The translations under genes and the position numbers were made by a program. 64,000 bases of DNA. Origin: Rhodocollybia butyracea. Taxonomy: Eukaryota; Basidiomycota; Agaricomycetes; Agaricales; Omphalotaceae. How positions within the stretch are numbered: the stretch's first letter is position 1; each line of letters opens with the position of its first letter. Shown here one piece after another: positions 55,901 to 64,000 of the stretch. Location: NCBI GenBank assembly GCA_015501585.1, contig JADNRY010000160.1, positions 82,159 to 146,158 on the forward strand. Direction: 5' to 3'. The notes beneath the pieces are model-generated. The model saw nothing but the letters and a program-made list of their open reading frames with translations, was not told the DNA's origin and searched no databases.

Positions 55901-56258
55901 GCAATTTTAAAACCAACTTGCCTCTGGTTAAGTCAGGGATTTGAGGTTGAGGTCCAACAGAAGGGCATTTCTTGTGGGTTCTGGATGTCGGTTTGAGTGG
56001 GCGGGGCTTCTTCTGCAGTTGAGGCGATGAAGTAGGGCTCTCAACATGAGTACTTCTAGCTATAGCACGCCGCTGCTCTCTAAAGTGGGCTGTTTTATTC
56101 TGGATGGTAATCTGGCGTCCAATAGTTTCACGACCGTTAGAGTCTATGCATGTATGTTTGCTACAAGAGTTGCATAGGCAAAGGACTTTTTTTGCCATAG
56201 TGGGAAGAAGAGCACATTGCTTCTTAACGTTGATTCTTAGCGTTTCTGCCTCATGCAA
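52906..56258 (-). CDS. Tnp2-type (CACTA superfamily) transposase, multi-exon
   Basis: Minus strand, first exon from ATG 56258: VLCLCNSCSKHTCIDSNGRE, the usual Cys-rich N-terminus. Then CCPKCFKHFP (about 55610), ATG/exon at 55438 (PAWQEHMRNFLKSPYHLAFAIYLDWFNPLGHKIAG), ISCGAIVLYCLNLSLE..NVFILAMMPADGP (55185-55060), and DHRRSPSQQKKITGFG..CTYCLCPFQDL (about 54930-54820). HDLPNWNPVLHTILGFMHNILEGIL follows at about 54700-54620, an acidic insertion at 54540-54370, and HFLPNHHYAEHYPEQLKFWGPL..FPGERLNG at about 53860-53730. The block order matches transposases of the Tnp2 family common in mushrooms. Several frame changes may be introns. No CACTA TIR pair enclosing it was identified. Confidence 0.8.
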
Positions 56259-56448
56259 CGTGGTACATAGCCTTTTTTTATCATAACCAGTAGTGCCGAC
56301 ACGGCAGGCTTAAATGAGGAGAAAATACATACCAAGTGTAATGCAACGAGTCAGTTCTAAAAGGGTAACAGCCAATGTTTGAAATGAATACGGTCCATAC
56401 AATTGCGCAAGTCTAGACTGCTAACAAAAAACGAAAGAAGGAACAAGG

Positions 56449-57756
56449 TTACATGTCTTCTTCTACTTCCTCACCCGTTTGTTCACTTTTCTGTTTGCTG
56501 TTCTCCTCACCTTCCACTTCCTTCTCAACCCTTTTGAGCAGAAAACAATATCCCTCATCACACTGGGGGCATCGACCATGGCATCTGAAAATCAGATGCT
56601 TTAATATCATCCCAATAGGCACCTTGAACAGCATCTGAAAATGACACATTGGCCCTCCTTTGACCTTGTCACACTCTTATATAAAGAATTCAAATCAATG
56701 GCTAATCCTTCCTTTGACAAGTCTCAAAGGTCTTTGAAGTAGAGACAAAGGGGTCAAATACTGAATTTTGTTTCTGCTTCAAAGCCCTTTGAGACTGGCT
56801 GAAGAAATAAATGGCCATTGATTTAGATCGCTATAGACAAGTGTGACAAGGCCAATGTGTGATCCTCAGATGCCTTTCGAGGTGCCTTTCAAGAGCCTAT
56901 CGAGATGATATTAAAGCATCCAATTTCAGATGCCATGGTCAATGCCCCCAGTGTCAGGTTCTGGCCATGCGTAGCTGCGTCCTGTTTGATCCCAGACCAG
57001 GCCCTCCAACTTATCCTCCAGTTCCTCGTGAATGGCCACATCACCCGATTCATTCGACTCTCCCAGTTGCATAAGCTCCTCCCATATCTCTGCGACCTCG
57101 TCCAGGGCAGGTTTCTCAAGCTTGATATGCTCCTTCCATAACCTATCAAAGTCGCCACCTACTTGACAGAGGTCAGCTTCAATTGCCTGCTCTACCATCC
57201 TTGACGTGATACGCCTCTCTTGCCCTGGCGTAGTTGAGATATTCTCGGAGAGGTATCCGTTTTCATGGCTATAGGATACATGTCGGACCAGAAGCCTTGC
57301 ATTCTGGACGAGGTATTGCTCTGACATATGTGATAGGTCGCAAATTCTATCATCTTGATCAACACCTTTGTCACTGTTGCACAACAAAAGATTGAAGTTG
57401 GAGTAGATCCAAGAACGCAAATTGCGGGCAGCTCCTTTTGCAAAAGCATACGCCCCAGGCATCTTCTTGCTGTTACCCACATACCGAATCGGCGTTAGAA
57501 CCCAAGCGAGATCAACAAAGTTGAGTAGCGTGAGGACGTTGAGTGCGTCATCCCATCGTGTCAGGTTGGGTATGTGGCCGAGGGAGCTGGTTGAGGTCTT
57601 GATGTCGTTGAAATATGCCTCCTCGTTTTCAACCAGCTCATTCTTCCAGTATATTGCAATCTGGAGGAGCAGTAGGTATTCATTTGCAACGGAGGTGTTG
57701 GTAATGAAGGCTGATTCAGCCAGGGTATGATAGACTGTAAAGACCGTTTTTGCCAT
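56449..57756 (-). pseudogene. Unknown 303-residue protein gene split by a CACTA MITE
   Basis: Starts at ATG 57756 (MAKTVFTVYHTLAESAF) and reads through to 56957. Removing the MITE 56561-56953 and one TCA restores an open frame (YAWPEPDEGYCFLLKRVEKEV) to TAA 56449-56451, giving 304 codons including stop. The protein is mainly helical with hydrophobic patches (NEYLLLLQIAIYW, VLTLLNFVDLAWVL) and an acidic C-terminus; no known domain recognised. With the MITE present the product ends just inside the element. Confidence 0.6.
56561..56953. mobile_element. CACTA-type MITE (393 bp), TSD TCA
   Basis: TIR CACTGGGGGCATCGACCATGG at the left and inverse CCATGGTCAATGCCCCCAGTG at the right; similarity extends about 60 bp (GATGCTTTAATATCATC). 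Flanked by TCA on both sides (56558-56560, 56954-56956). CACT start and 3-bp TSD fit the CACTA/EnSpm superfamily. The TIR matches the tandem units at 11052 and 13339. Confidence 0.9.
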
Positions 57757-57769
57757 GGTTGAGTAAAGA

Positions 57770-57925
57770 TGGACACGAGTCCCGGTCGGCCACAGGTACC
57801 GGCGGGCATGACACGTGGGAAAACCTGCAGACCTGTGACCGGCCGGTACAGGTACAGGTTTCCCACGGGTCACAACCGGTCACAGGTCAGCCTCAAGAAA
57901 AATTTACATGACCGGCAGGTACCGG
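57770..57925. repeat. GC-rich palindromic cluster of ACCGG/CACAGGT motifs
   Basis: CACAGGTACCGG, ACCTGTGACCGGCCGGT, CAGGTTTCCCACGGGTCAC, ACCGGTCACAGGT and GACCGGCAGGTACCGG are packed in about 150 bp and include the imperfect inverted pair GTGGGAAAACCTG / CAGGTTTCCCAC. Possibly a short foldback relic just upstream of the 57756 start codon. Confidence 0.5.
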
Positions 57926-57998
57926 TGATCCGGAGGCAAAAAATTTAGAAAATCCTCAAAGCAAAATATGCACACAAATAACGAACAGATATCCAGCT

Positions 57999-58424
57999 CT
58001 AGCCAGAAAATACATGCCATTGAGTTCCCGGCTCTGCCATAAGCACGTCCTTGTCGAGGGATAGGGGGCCCTTCTTCCTTTCTTTTTGGCAAGTTGATAT
58101 AAGGTCACTGTAGAAGGAGACCGGCCTGCCCTCTAAATCACTGGGAAGTTCTACAAGAGGCTTCCACCATTTAGCTTTTGGGGGACCATGGTGGCGATGC
58201 CGCGGTTTCTGAATTTCCGGTGCGACAGTCGTCGTAGTGGAGGCCAACAAGGTCAAAGATTCCACGGAAGCAGTCTGTTTGATGAGATCTTTGCAAGCGC
58301 GGATTTTGGCCAGTCAATCAGAAAGATTTAGACCCGCCAGAAGGAAATCCAGTTCATCTTCATTTTTAACGCCTTTTATGCCGGGTATATGGTTTTCCAG
58401 ACCAGTGACAACTTCCATGTCCAT
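57999..58424 (-). pseudogene. Small unknown gene with one internal stop
   Basis: From ATG 58424 (MDMEVVTGLENHIPGIKGV) the frame has coding character through to 57999, except for one TGA after GLNLSD at about 58315. It continues LAKIRACKDLIKQTASVESLTLLAS and then a basic stretch (KPRHRHHGPPKAKWWKPL). The CACGTG palindrome at 58507 lies about 85 bp upstream. Unknown function. Confidence 0.4.
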
Positions 58425-58506
58425 CCGATATGAGAGCAATAGACGATATAGAAAAGCTCTAGATGATAATTACAATGAACCCAGGCAACGTAAAAAAACT
58501 CGGTTT

Positions 58507-58550
58507 CCCACGTGACATTTGGGAGCTGGCTCGGAAATATCACGTGATAT
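58507..58550 (-). promoter_or_regulatory. Dispersed CACGTG palindrome, copy 3
   Basis: On the minus strand it reads ATCACGTGATATTTCC, GAGCCAGCTC, CCAAATGTCACGTGGG, aligning in the same orientation with copy 1 relative to its gene; about 85 bp upstream of the minus-strand ATG at 58424. Confidence 0.6.
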
Positions 58551-58948
58551 CAGGTATTCTATTTGCATTAAAAGACTAAGGATAGCTGTTGGTATTATGT
58601 TATTAAATAGTATGAGGAAATGGCCTCGATGTGACTTCTAAGTACTTAATCAAGTTCTCGTTTGCACAGAACTCGGTTAGCGTAAGAAACGCGTTTCTCG
58701 CTTAAGGTCAATAGAGCGGGCTGTGACAGGCCTTGCCCCGCCCGTCCTTCAAGGTATATGGTTAGAAAGTAAACGTCGTTTATTGTAGGAAGCTGCATAC
58801 ATACACAAGCAAATTATACCCAATCTGTAGATATCTGTACCGCAGCGATTGCTGCAAGGGCGTCGTCTTCCTCATCGTGATCCTCATCAGGCGGCCACGG
58901 GTCTTGGTATCGCTGTCGTTAGATGTATCAAAGAAGGTAAAAAAGGCT

Positions 58949-59311
58949 CTAACTCTGCGTCTTCAAGTTTCTATAGCACTCCATTTGAAGTGACTCCTCA
59001 GCTGGCTCCTCCTTGAGGCCGCTGTGATAATCTCGTTCATTGTTCTTCAAATTACCTGGTAGATGCCGGATGCCATAGAAGACAATGATCTTACTTGAAT
59101 TGTAAACCCAATTGCAGCCACAGCCTCGGTCATCGTTGTGAAAAACTGTAAGTGAGGGAGATCGAGTGAGTAAACGCGTACTGTTCAGACCATCTGGATA
59201 GGTCATACCAGCCAGCCATACTATACCCACACTATAAACAATAGCGCCGATGCAGTCATGGTGGCTCTTTGTTGCACTGACAAGAGGGGCAACGGTTCGG
59301 AACAAAACCAC
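58949..59311 (-). CDS. Short unknown open frame
   Basis: 120 codons (MVLFRTVAPLVSATKSHHDC..VWLAGMTYPDGLNSTRLLTRS) with mixed hydrophobic character. No family recognised and no splice context; it may be a fragment. Confidence 0.25.
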   Translation of the reverse strand: MVLFRTVAPLVSATKSHHDCIGAIVYSVGIVWLAGMTYPDGLNSTRLLTRSPSLTVFHNDDRGCGCNWVYNSSKIIVFYGIRHLPGNLKNNERDYHSGLKEEPAEESLQMECYRNLKTQS

Positions 59312-59456
59312 AAGTTGGATTAGCGCCGTTAATTTAAATTACTACCGTATACAAACTGGTCTTCAGCCTTTGTCAGCCCATGATATGCCAAAACCATTGC
59401 ACTAGAAGAAATATACAGTCGCTACTTCAGAAGAGTACAAACGCTGAACACTAGAA

Positions 59457-60428
59457 TCAAGATAAATCCATAGCCTCCATGTTACATTGCCAAAGCACTG
59501 TGGAAGCTTTTTGCGATACCATCTGCTTGATTTCCTGCCAGATGTTCCAACCTTCTTTCTCCCTCAAATTGAACAGAGTACCCCGCCACTCAAACACCAT
59601 TTTATGGATCGTCATAGATGTAACTATGTGCAGGTCCCAATCAAAGTTAAAGCTACCGGGTGCAGCTTGCACAGTGGGGACTGTGCCATCCTCATTGACA
59701 TCACCATCTTCAACAACAGGAGCACTCAAGTCAGATCTAAACTTCCTCATTGCCTCCTCGGTTCCAAGTTTCACCAAGGCCATATTATTGCTGGGGGTTT
59801 GTCAAACCCTGGTGCTTCTTGTAATGTTCCCATGCTGCCTCAAAATCTTGTGCATATGCCACCATGAACCAGAGCCCGCTGGCTGCCACCAGAAACATCT
59901 CTTGTACAACGATCAACAGATGGCTTGGATTTTGAGCATGCTGTACCTGATACTGGAGAAGGCACTGAGCCTCCACCTGTCCAATAGCTTTGAGCAGCAA
60001 GGATCCAAGAACTGAAGCACCCCTGAATGAGGATGGAGTTTGAAGATAATCATGAACAATGACACCATCGGGATTTAAGTATAGGGTATACTTCCGGGGA
60101 AGTGTACGCTTTAGTTCGAGAAACAGAAGCGCCACAAGCGCTGGATATCACCCAGACCCTATAAAGACCCGCAATAACAGTGCTATATCGGTTATCAATT
60201 CTTTTATCGCTTTTGAGTTCCCATGTACTGACCGGTCCATCTGGAGAGCGAAGACTGCATTGGGGCATCGGTTTTATAACGCCATAGCAGGTATTGGTTT
60301 CGAATAACAACAGATTCATGGTCACTGACTACAGCTTCAAGGGGATATCGGTACACAGCCTCCCAGGGCTGTTCGAGATTTCGCGGGTTGATTATGAATG
60401 AAGTGGCATCATTTATATCCATAATCAT
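59457..60428 (-). pseudogene. Unknown multi-exon or broken gene
   Basis: Three coding-like pieces follow on the minus strand: 60428-60204 (MIMDINDATSFIINPRNLEQ), 60135-59785 (LFLELKRTLPRKYTLYLNPDG.., WFMVAYAQDFEAAWEHYKKH) and 59783-59457 (LVKLGTEEAMRKFRSDLSAP..). The second and third are one frame step apart with a TAA between. No domain recognised. Confidence 0.35.
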
Positions 60429-61050
60429 TTTTGTAAATTTGGATGGTCAAAAACTGTAAAGGGATGAAGGTTAGCAGCATCAAAAAATGATTCTTGCACT
60501 CTTACTTCACTCGGGCCATGCGTGGCCAAGAAAGTCCTAGAAAAGGACTCAAATTGCTGTAGACATTGTACTGTTTAGCAGATGTTGTAAAGAAGAATTA
60601 GGTAGAATAACCTGTTGTAAATTCTGAAACGTTCCCTCCATAACTGGTTAAAAGTTGTAGCGATCAGCAGTGCTAGTGAATGTTGACGGAGGTTGATGAA
60701 AACAATGAAAGGTGCTAGGTGCACACGTGACGAAGTTCGATGAGCGTGACCCGGTACTGTCGCAACCGTAGTAGTCCATGTTGAAGAGTTACTACTTAAA
60801 TAGTACTTGGAGCTGTCTTTGCGAGTTGCGATGCACCAATTTCACCATGTTTAATTTTACATCAATTCCATTATTATTTCAATTTCACATTTACAGACGT
60901 TTACCCAACATGAGCATCATAGGCCCCATAGTCTGATTTTCCAAATGGAAGAGCATATAATCATATCATTCACCTTGTCATTATATCACTATTGAAAGAA
61001 AAGCAGCCACTACATACATGGGATCTCAGCCTGTAAACCAGCATGCGTAC
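60429..61050. other. Gene-free spacer
   Basis: No coding frame or repeat with support. Confidence 0.3.
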
Positions 61051-61424
61051 TCAGCTGTCTTCATCATCAATCCCTTTAGCGTAGTTGTAAACAGCTCTGG
61101 GTGCTGGATTAATGGCATCCCAGCCTCCTGGACGCCCTACATCAAGTTAGATTCACCAAAAAGAAACATTAGAGAAGAGAAGTTGCTAACCATTAGTCAT
61201 ATCTTCGTAACCAAACCAGTGCGGCTCCAACTGCATCTTCTTCTTGAGCTTCTGCAAAATGTCTTCAGAGGGATGCACGGCTGGTTGCTAGGGGTCCATA
61301 TCTTGTCATGCCAAGGATACTTGATGGCGAAATAGAACAGGTGGAGCTCATCATAGGCAAAACACAAGAATAGCGAGAAGTATTGGTAAAGACCTAACTC
61401 CTTAGCCGATTTGATAAACTCCAA
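61051..61424 (-). pseudogene. Unknown gene fragment with a frameshift
   Basis: From 61424 the frame (MEFIKSAKELGLYQYFSLFL.., YFAIKYPWHDKIW) loses coding character at about 61290. The continuation in another frame is VHPSEDILQKLKKKMQLEPH then WFGYEDM. An intron near 61190-61141 is followed by GRPGGWDAINPAPRAVYNYA and TGA at 61051-61053. One base is missing or extra near 61290. Confidence 0.4.
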
Positions 61425-62210
61425 GACAGCCTTGTATGAACAGGAGAGATGTAGTTTCTCGGGTAAACTGACCAGCCGACCGGGCGTAGATTTACTTGGA
61501 TTTAAAGTTGTGAGTTTACAAAAATCTCATGAACGAGGTAAGTGTTCTCAGCCTCATGCTCACTGCAGCACTTCACTCACCGATGGTCAGTGTACGCTCA
61601 GCGCGCCTAAGACCCCGTTCTCCTTTCCATCGGTTCGAGCTTGTGCCCCGGCACTTTCAAATTGAATGTTTATTTGATTTCTCATTACTCATGTTTTTCC
61701 TTAATTACTTATACTCCTGAGGCCGCAGTAGTCTCAACTTTTCCCCTTGTCTAACTTGACTGCGAGCCCTCAGGTAAATCTTCTCATCACAAGTTTTCCC
61801 TATTTTCTAACTTGACTGTGGACACACGTAGTTACTTACAAGCCATTTTGGTGTATTCTGCGCTACCGTCCCTCCTACACCCTTTTCTCTGTACCTTATC
61901 ATGGACATACAAACATTGTACTAAAATAACCCTGCTCCGCGAAATGGCGCCTTGTTGATTAGATAATAGTGCTCTCCTTCGGATTCTCTTACAGAAAAAT
62001 ATGAGGCAAAGTAAAATATGAGCGTATTCGTCGAAAGCTTGGACCAAATATACATACGGGATGGCCAATCCAAAACGTCTGTAGGAGACGCTAATAAAGA
62101 GTGGGCGGGTGGGAAATTTGAAAGCTTAAGACTCGCAAGATACGCGATGAGATTCTTGAGAATCCGGGATGTATGTGCAGACCGGCGGCAGGCCTAACAT
62201 GTAGGGCTGG
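61425..62210. other. Spacer without a supported gene
   Basis: Open frames at 61529-61720 and 61832-62068 show no family features. Near-duplicate TTTTCCCxxxTTTTCTAACTTGACTG motifs at about 61739 and 61793 form a short direct repeat. Confidence 0.3.
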
Positions 62211-62250
62211 CCACGTGATATTTGCGAGCTGGTTTCGAATTATCACGTGC
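62211..62250 (-). promoter_or_regulatory. Dispersed CACGTG palindrome, copy 4
   Basis: Minus-strand reading: GCACGTGATAATTCG, AAACCAGCTCG, CAAATATCACGTGG. The most diverged copy. An additional TATCACGTGTC occurs at about 62310. Confidence 0.55.
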
Positions 62251-62364
62251 GATTTAGACCGCCGCGGAGAGAGCATATTTGCACCGGGATTTGTCTCTCC
62301 AGCGTCTCACTTATCACGTGTCGGAGTACCTGCTAACACATTTAATGCTCTTTTCAAAATTAAT

Positions 62365-63556
62365 CCAGGTATTCCCAAAAAAGGAAGTTCTGGCACGACA
62401 CAACTCTGTGAGATCGTCGGATATTTCCAAAAAGGGAAGATCCATGACCATTGCACTCAGATATTTCCATAAAAGGAAGAACCATCCAGCGTCGGACTGA
62501 CCAGAGTAGCCAGATATGTCCCCAAAAGGAAAATCGTTGCTCCATCTCAGATGCCAGCATAACAATAATTACTGAAGTCTGTTATGACCCATACCCAAAC
62601 TATAAGCATATATACATCTTTTTCTATTATTATTAACCAACTACTACTACTATCATTAAGGTTTCTACTTATCATATACATTTTACGTTCATTACTCATT
62701 TTCTCTACATTATTTGGCATAATGCTGCACACATGAACATACTGTTAATCAACTTTGGTTTCACTAGAATAATTGAACACCAGTCACTGCATGACATCAT
62801 TCTACTGCTCCACAGTTGTGACATCATTTTACTGCTCCACAGTCATGATGTCATCTTACTGCTCCGCAGTTATGACATCATTCAAGCTCCACAGTTATGA
62901 TATCATTCCAGTGCTCCGCAGTTATGACATCATTCCAGTGCTCCACAGTTATGAAGTTGTCGAGCCATCTCCGAGGGTAATCTTATTATTATTTGTCGAG
63001 CTATCTCCAAATAATAACTTCTGTGAGTTTTGTATTACAAACTAGTTACTAACTTTACTTGAGCCTAGTTGTTTGAGTATATATTTTTTGCCTAGCGGTT
63101 TCAACAAACGGAAAGGCTTGCTCTATAATCTCATTAATTTCTCTTATCATTTTTACTGCCGAGTTATGTACTGTGAAGGTTTGGACGAGACTATTGATTG
63201 AGTCATAACAAAGTCATGGGTTTTGTCTCATCGGCGTCTCCGCGTTACATGTAACGTTTTTAGCGGTTAATAGAGCGTATTTGCACAGGGTGTTTTCTTG
63301 TAGATGATCGCCGAGATAGCGATGAGATGAAACGCGTGACTCCAGAGGACTAGCATCCGACGGGGAGCTACAATTTTCCTTTTCTGGACATGCCTGGCCA
63401 TTTGCTTCACTGTCCGATGGAGCGTGGTGCGCTGGATTTTCCTTTTTTGGAAATATCTAGCTGTCTGAAAGAGTGCGGTGGTCCTGGACCTTCCTTTTTT
63501 GGAAATATCTGACAAACTCAGTTGCCTTCAGACCTTCCTTTGTTGGGAATACCTGG
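62365..63556. mobile_element. Foldback element with subrepeats in its arms, split by a solo LTR
   Basis: Left arm (62365-about 62545) starts CCAGGTATTCCC and carries four copies of a CCnAAAAAGGAAg motif about 41-53 bp apart (linked by GATATTTCC). The right arm (about 63365-63556) is the inverse with four TTCCTTTTTTGG copies and ends GGGAATACCTGG. The order and spacing of subrepeats agree between arms. The middle holds the solo LTR 62580-63210. No TSD could be fixed. Confidence 0.7.
62580..63210 (-). mobile_element. Solo LTR, inverse copy of the 21.7-kb LTR, TSD AAGTC
   Basis: TGTTATGACCC at 62580 to GAGTCATAACA at 63210, the reverse complement of the LTR at 21747-22921, flanked by AAGTC on both sides (62575-62579, 63211-63215). 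At 631 bp it is about 545 bp shorter; the hairpin array is reduced to two units and a following stretch of about 140 bp is missing. Confidence 0.9.
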
Positions 63557-64000
63557 CCATCCACTTCAGTCACCCCTTTCAATGTCCCAACTTAGGGCCA
63601 ATTATTCATAAAATATTGCCCCCCTGGGGCAGGCAGTACCGGGCATATACCGACCTTGGTACTACCGAGGCCCAGGTGCCAGGGGTCCTGGTCTGGTACT
63701 ACCACCTCGGTACTACCAGATTGAATTTTTTCAAATCTCTTTTCTAGGGCCTAGAGCCATCCCCTTTAACCCATACCTGTCATCCCTTGCACTAGACTAT
63801 GCATTGGGCATTGTTTGCCTGATACTAGGCTCATAGCCTGATCATGATCTGACTGCTACATCATGATTCCTGCTGCCAGATTGAATTTTTAAAGGCTGTT
63901 TTCTGAGCTGAGGACATCTCTACTAGCCAATACTATCCCTAGACTATCCAGAGTGGGATATATATTGAAGTTTACAGTGTGTACCATGTTTCATTCACTT
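63557..64000. other. Window end, repeat-like but unassigned
   Basis: GGTACTACC occurs three times with CCCAGGTGCCAGGGG between (63656-63718). CCAGATTGAATTTTT occurs twice (about 63716 and 63876), suggesting part of a repeat that continues beyond the window. No gene. Confidence 0.35.

Noticed and set aside
63478..63747. 89-codon open frame
   Set aside because: Overlaps the foldback arm and a GGTACTACC repeat; translated repeat sequence.

Overview
The window reads as nuclear DNA of a basidiomycete fungus, most likely an agaricomycete. The reasons are short GT..AG introns (about 36 to 90 nt) in host-like genes, a Plavaka-type and a Tnp2-type DNA transposase of the kinds common in mushroom genomes, a DUF6532-like gene, a zf-4CXXC_R1-like gene, and two Ty3/gypsy retrotransposons. 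There are no operons, rRNA genes or CRISPR arrays. Most of the sequence is a repeat-rich, multiply nested transposon landscape. Reading frames and intron positions were worked out by eye, so exon limits are approximate unless a splice site is named.

Layout. 0-11 kb is the most gene-like part. It holds the 3' exons of a membrane protein, a decayed zf-4CXXC_R1 gene interrupted by a 1.8-kb terminal-inverted-repeat (TIR) element, a tandem pair of small secreted-protein genes (the first frameshifted), and a C2H2 zinc-finger gene carrying stops. At 11-14.5 kb a palindromic 2.07-kb element with an 8-bp target-site duplication (TSD) sits in one unit of a CACTA-end tandem repeat, followed by a 368-bp MITE. 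At 14.8-36.2 kb lies what I interpret as one large Plavaka transposon (TIR CATCAGGAAAA, subterminal CTCAAGT repeats). It carries a degenerate transposase on the minus strand, a divergent intergenic region full of GAACrTCaaGTTC palindromes, and two cargo genes on the plus strand. It is split by a solo LTR, by a Ty3 element in the second cargo gene, and by a 3.07-kb near-perfect foldback inside that Ty3 element. Removing the insertions leaves about 10.8 kb, and removing each of the two LTR insertions restores the reading frame of the cargo gene it breaks.

36.4-40.1 kb holds a multi-copy-family-like gene interrupted by a tRNA-like sequence and a hAT MITE. 40.1-51.0 kb is a young Ty3/gypsy element with 1.5-kb LTRs and an intact 1348-codon pol frame. 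51.7-57.8 kb holds an unknown gene, a Tnp2-type CACTA transposase gene and another gene split by a CACTA MITE. 58-61.5 kb has small decayed genes. 62.4-63.6 kb is a foldback repeat element split by a second solo LTR of the family seen at 21.7 kb.

Most notable signals: (i) the cargo-bearing Plavaka element with its operator-like bidirectional promoter region; (ii) an array of ten hairpins with a constant loop and co-varying stems inside the solo LTR; (iii) the 1.4-kb-arm foldback; (iv) a dispersed, orientation-consistent CACGTG palindrome found four times, twice just upstream of a gene start; (v) premature stops that are all explainable as C-to-T changes.
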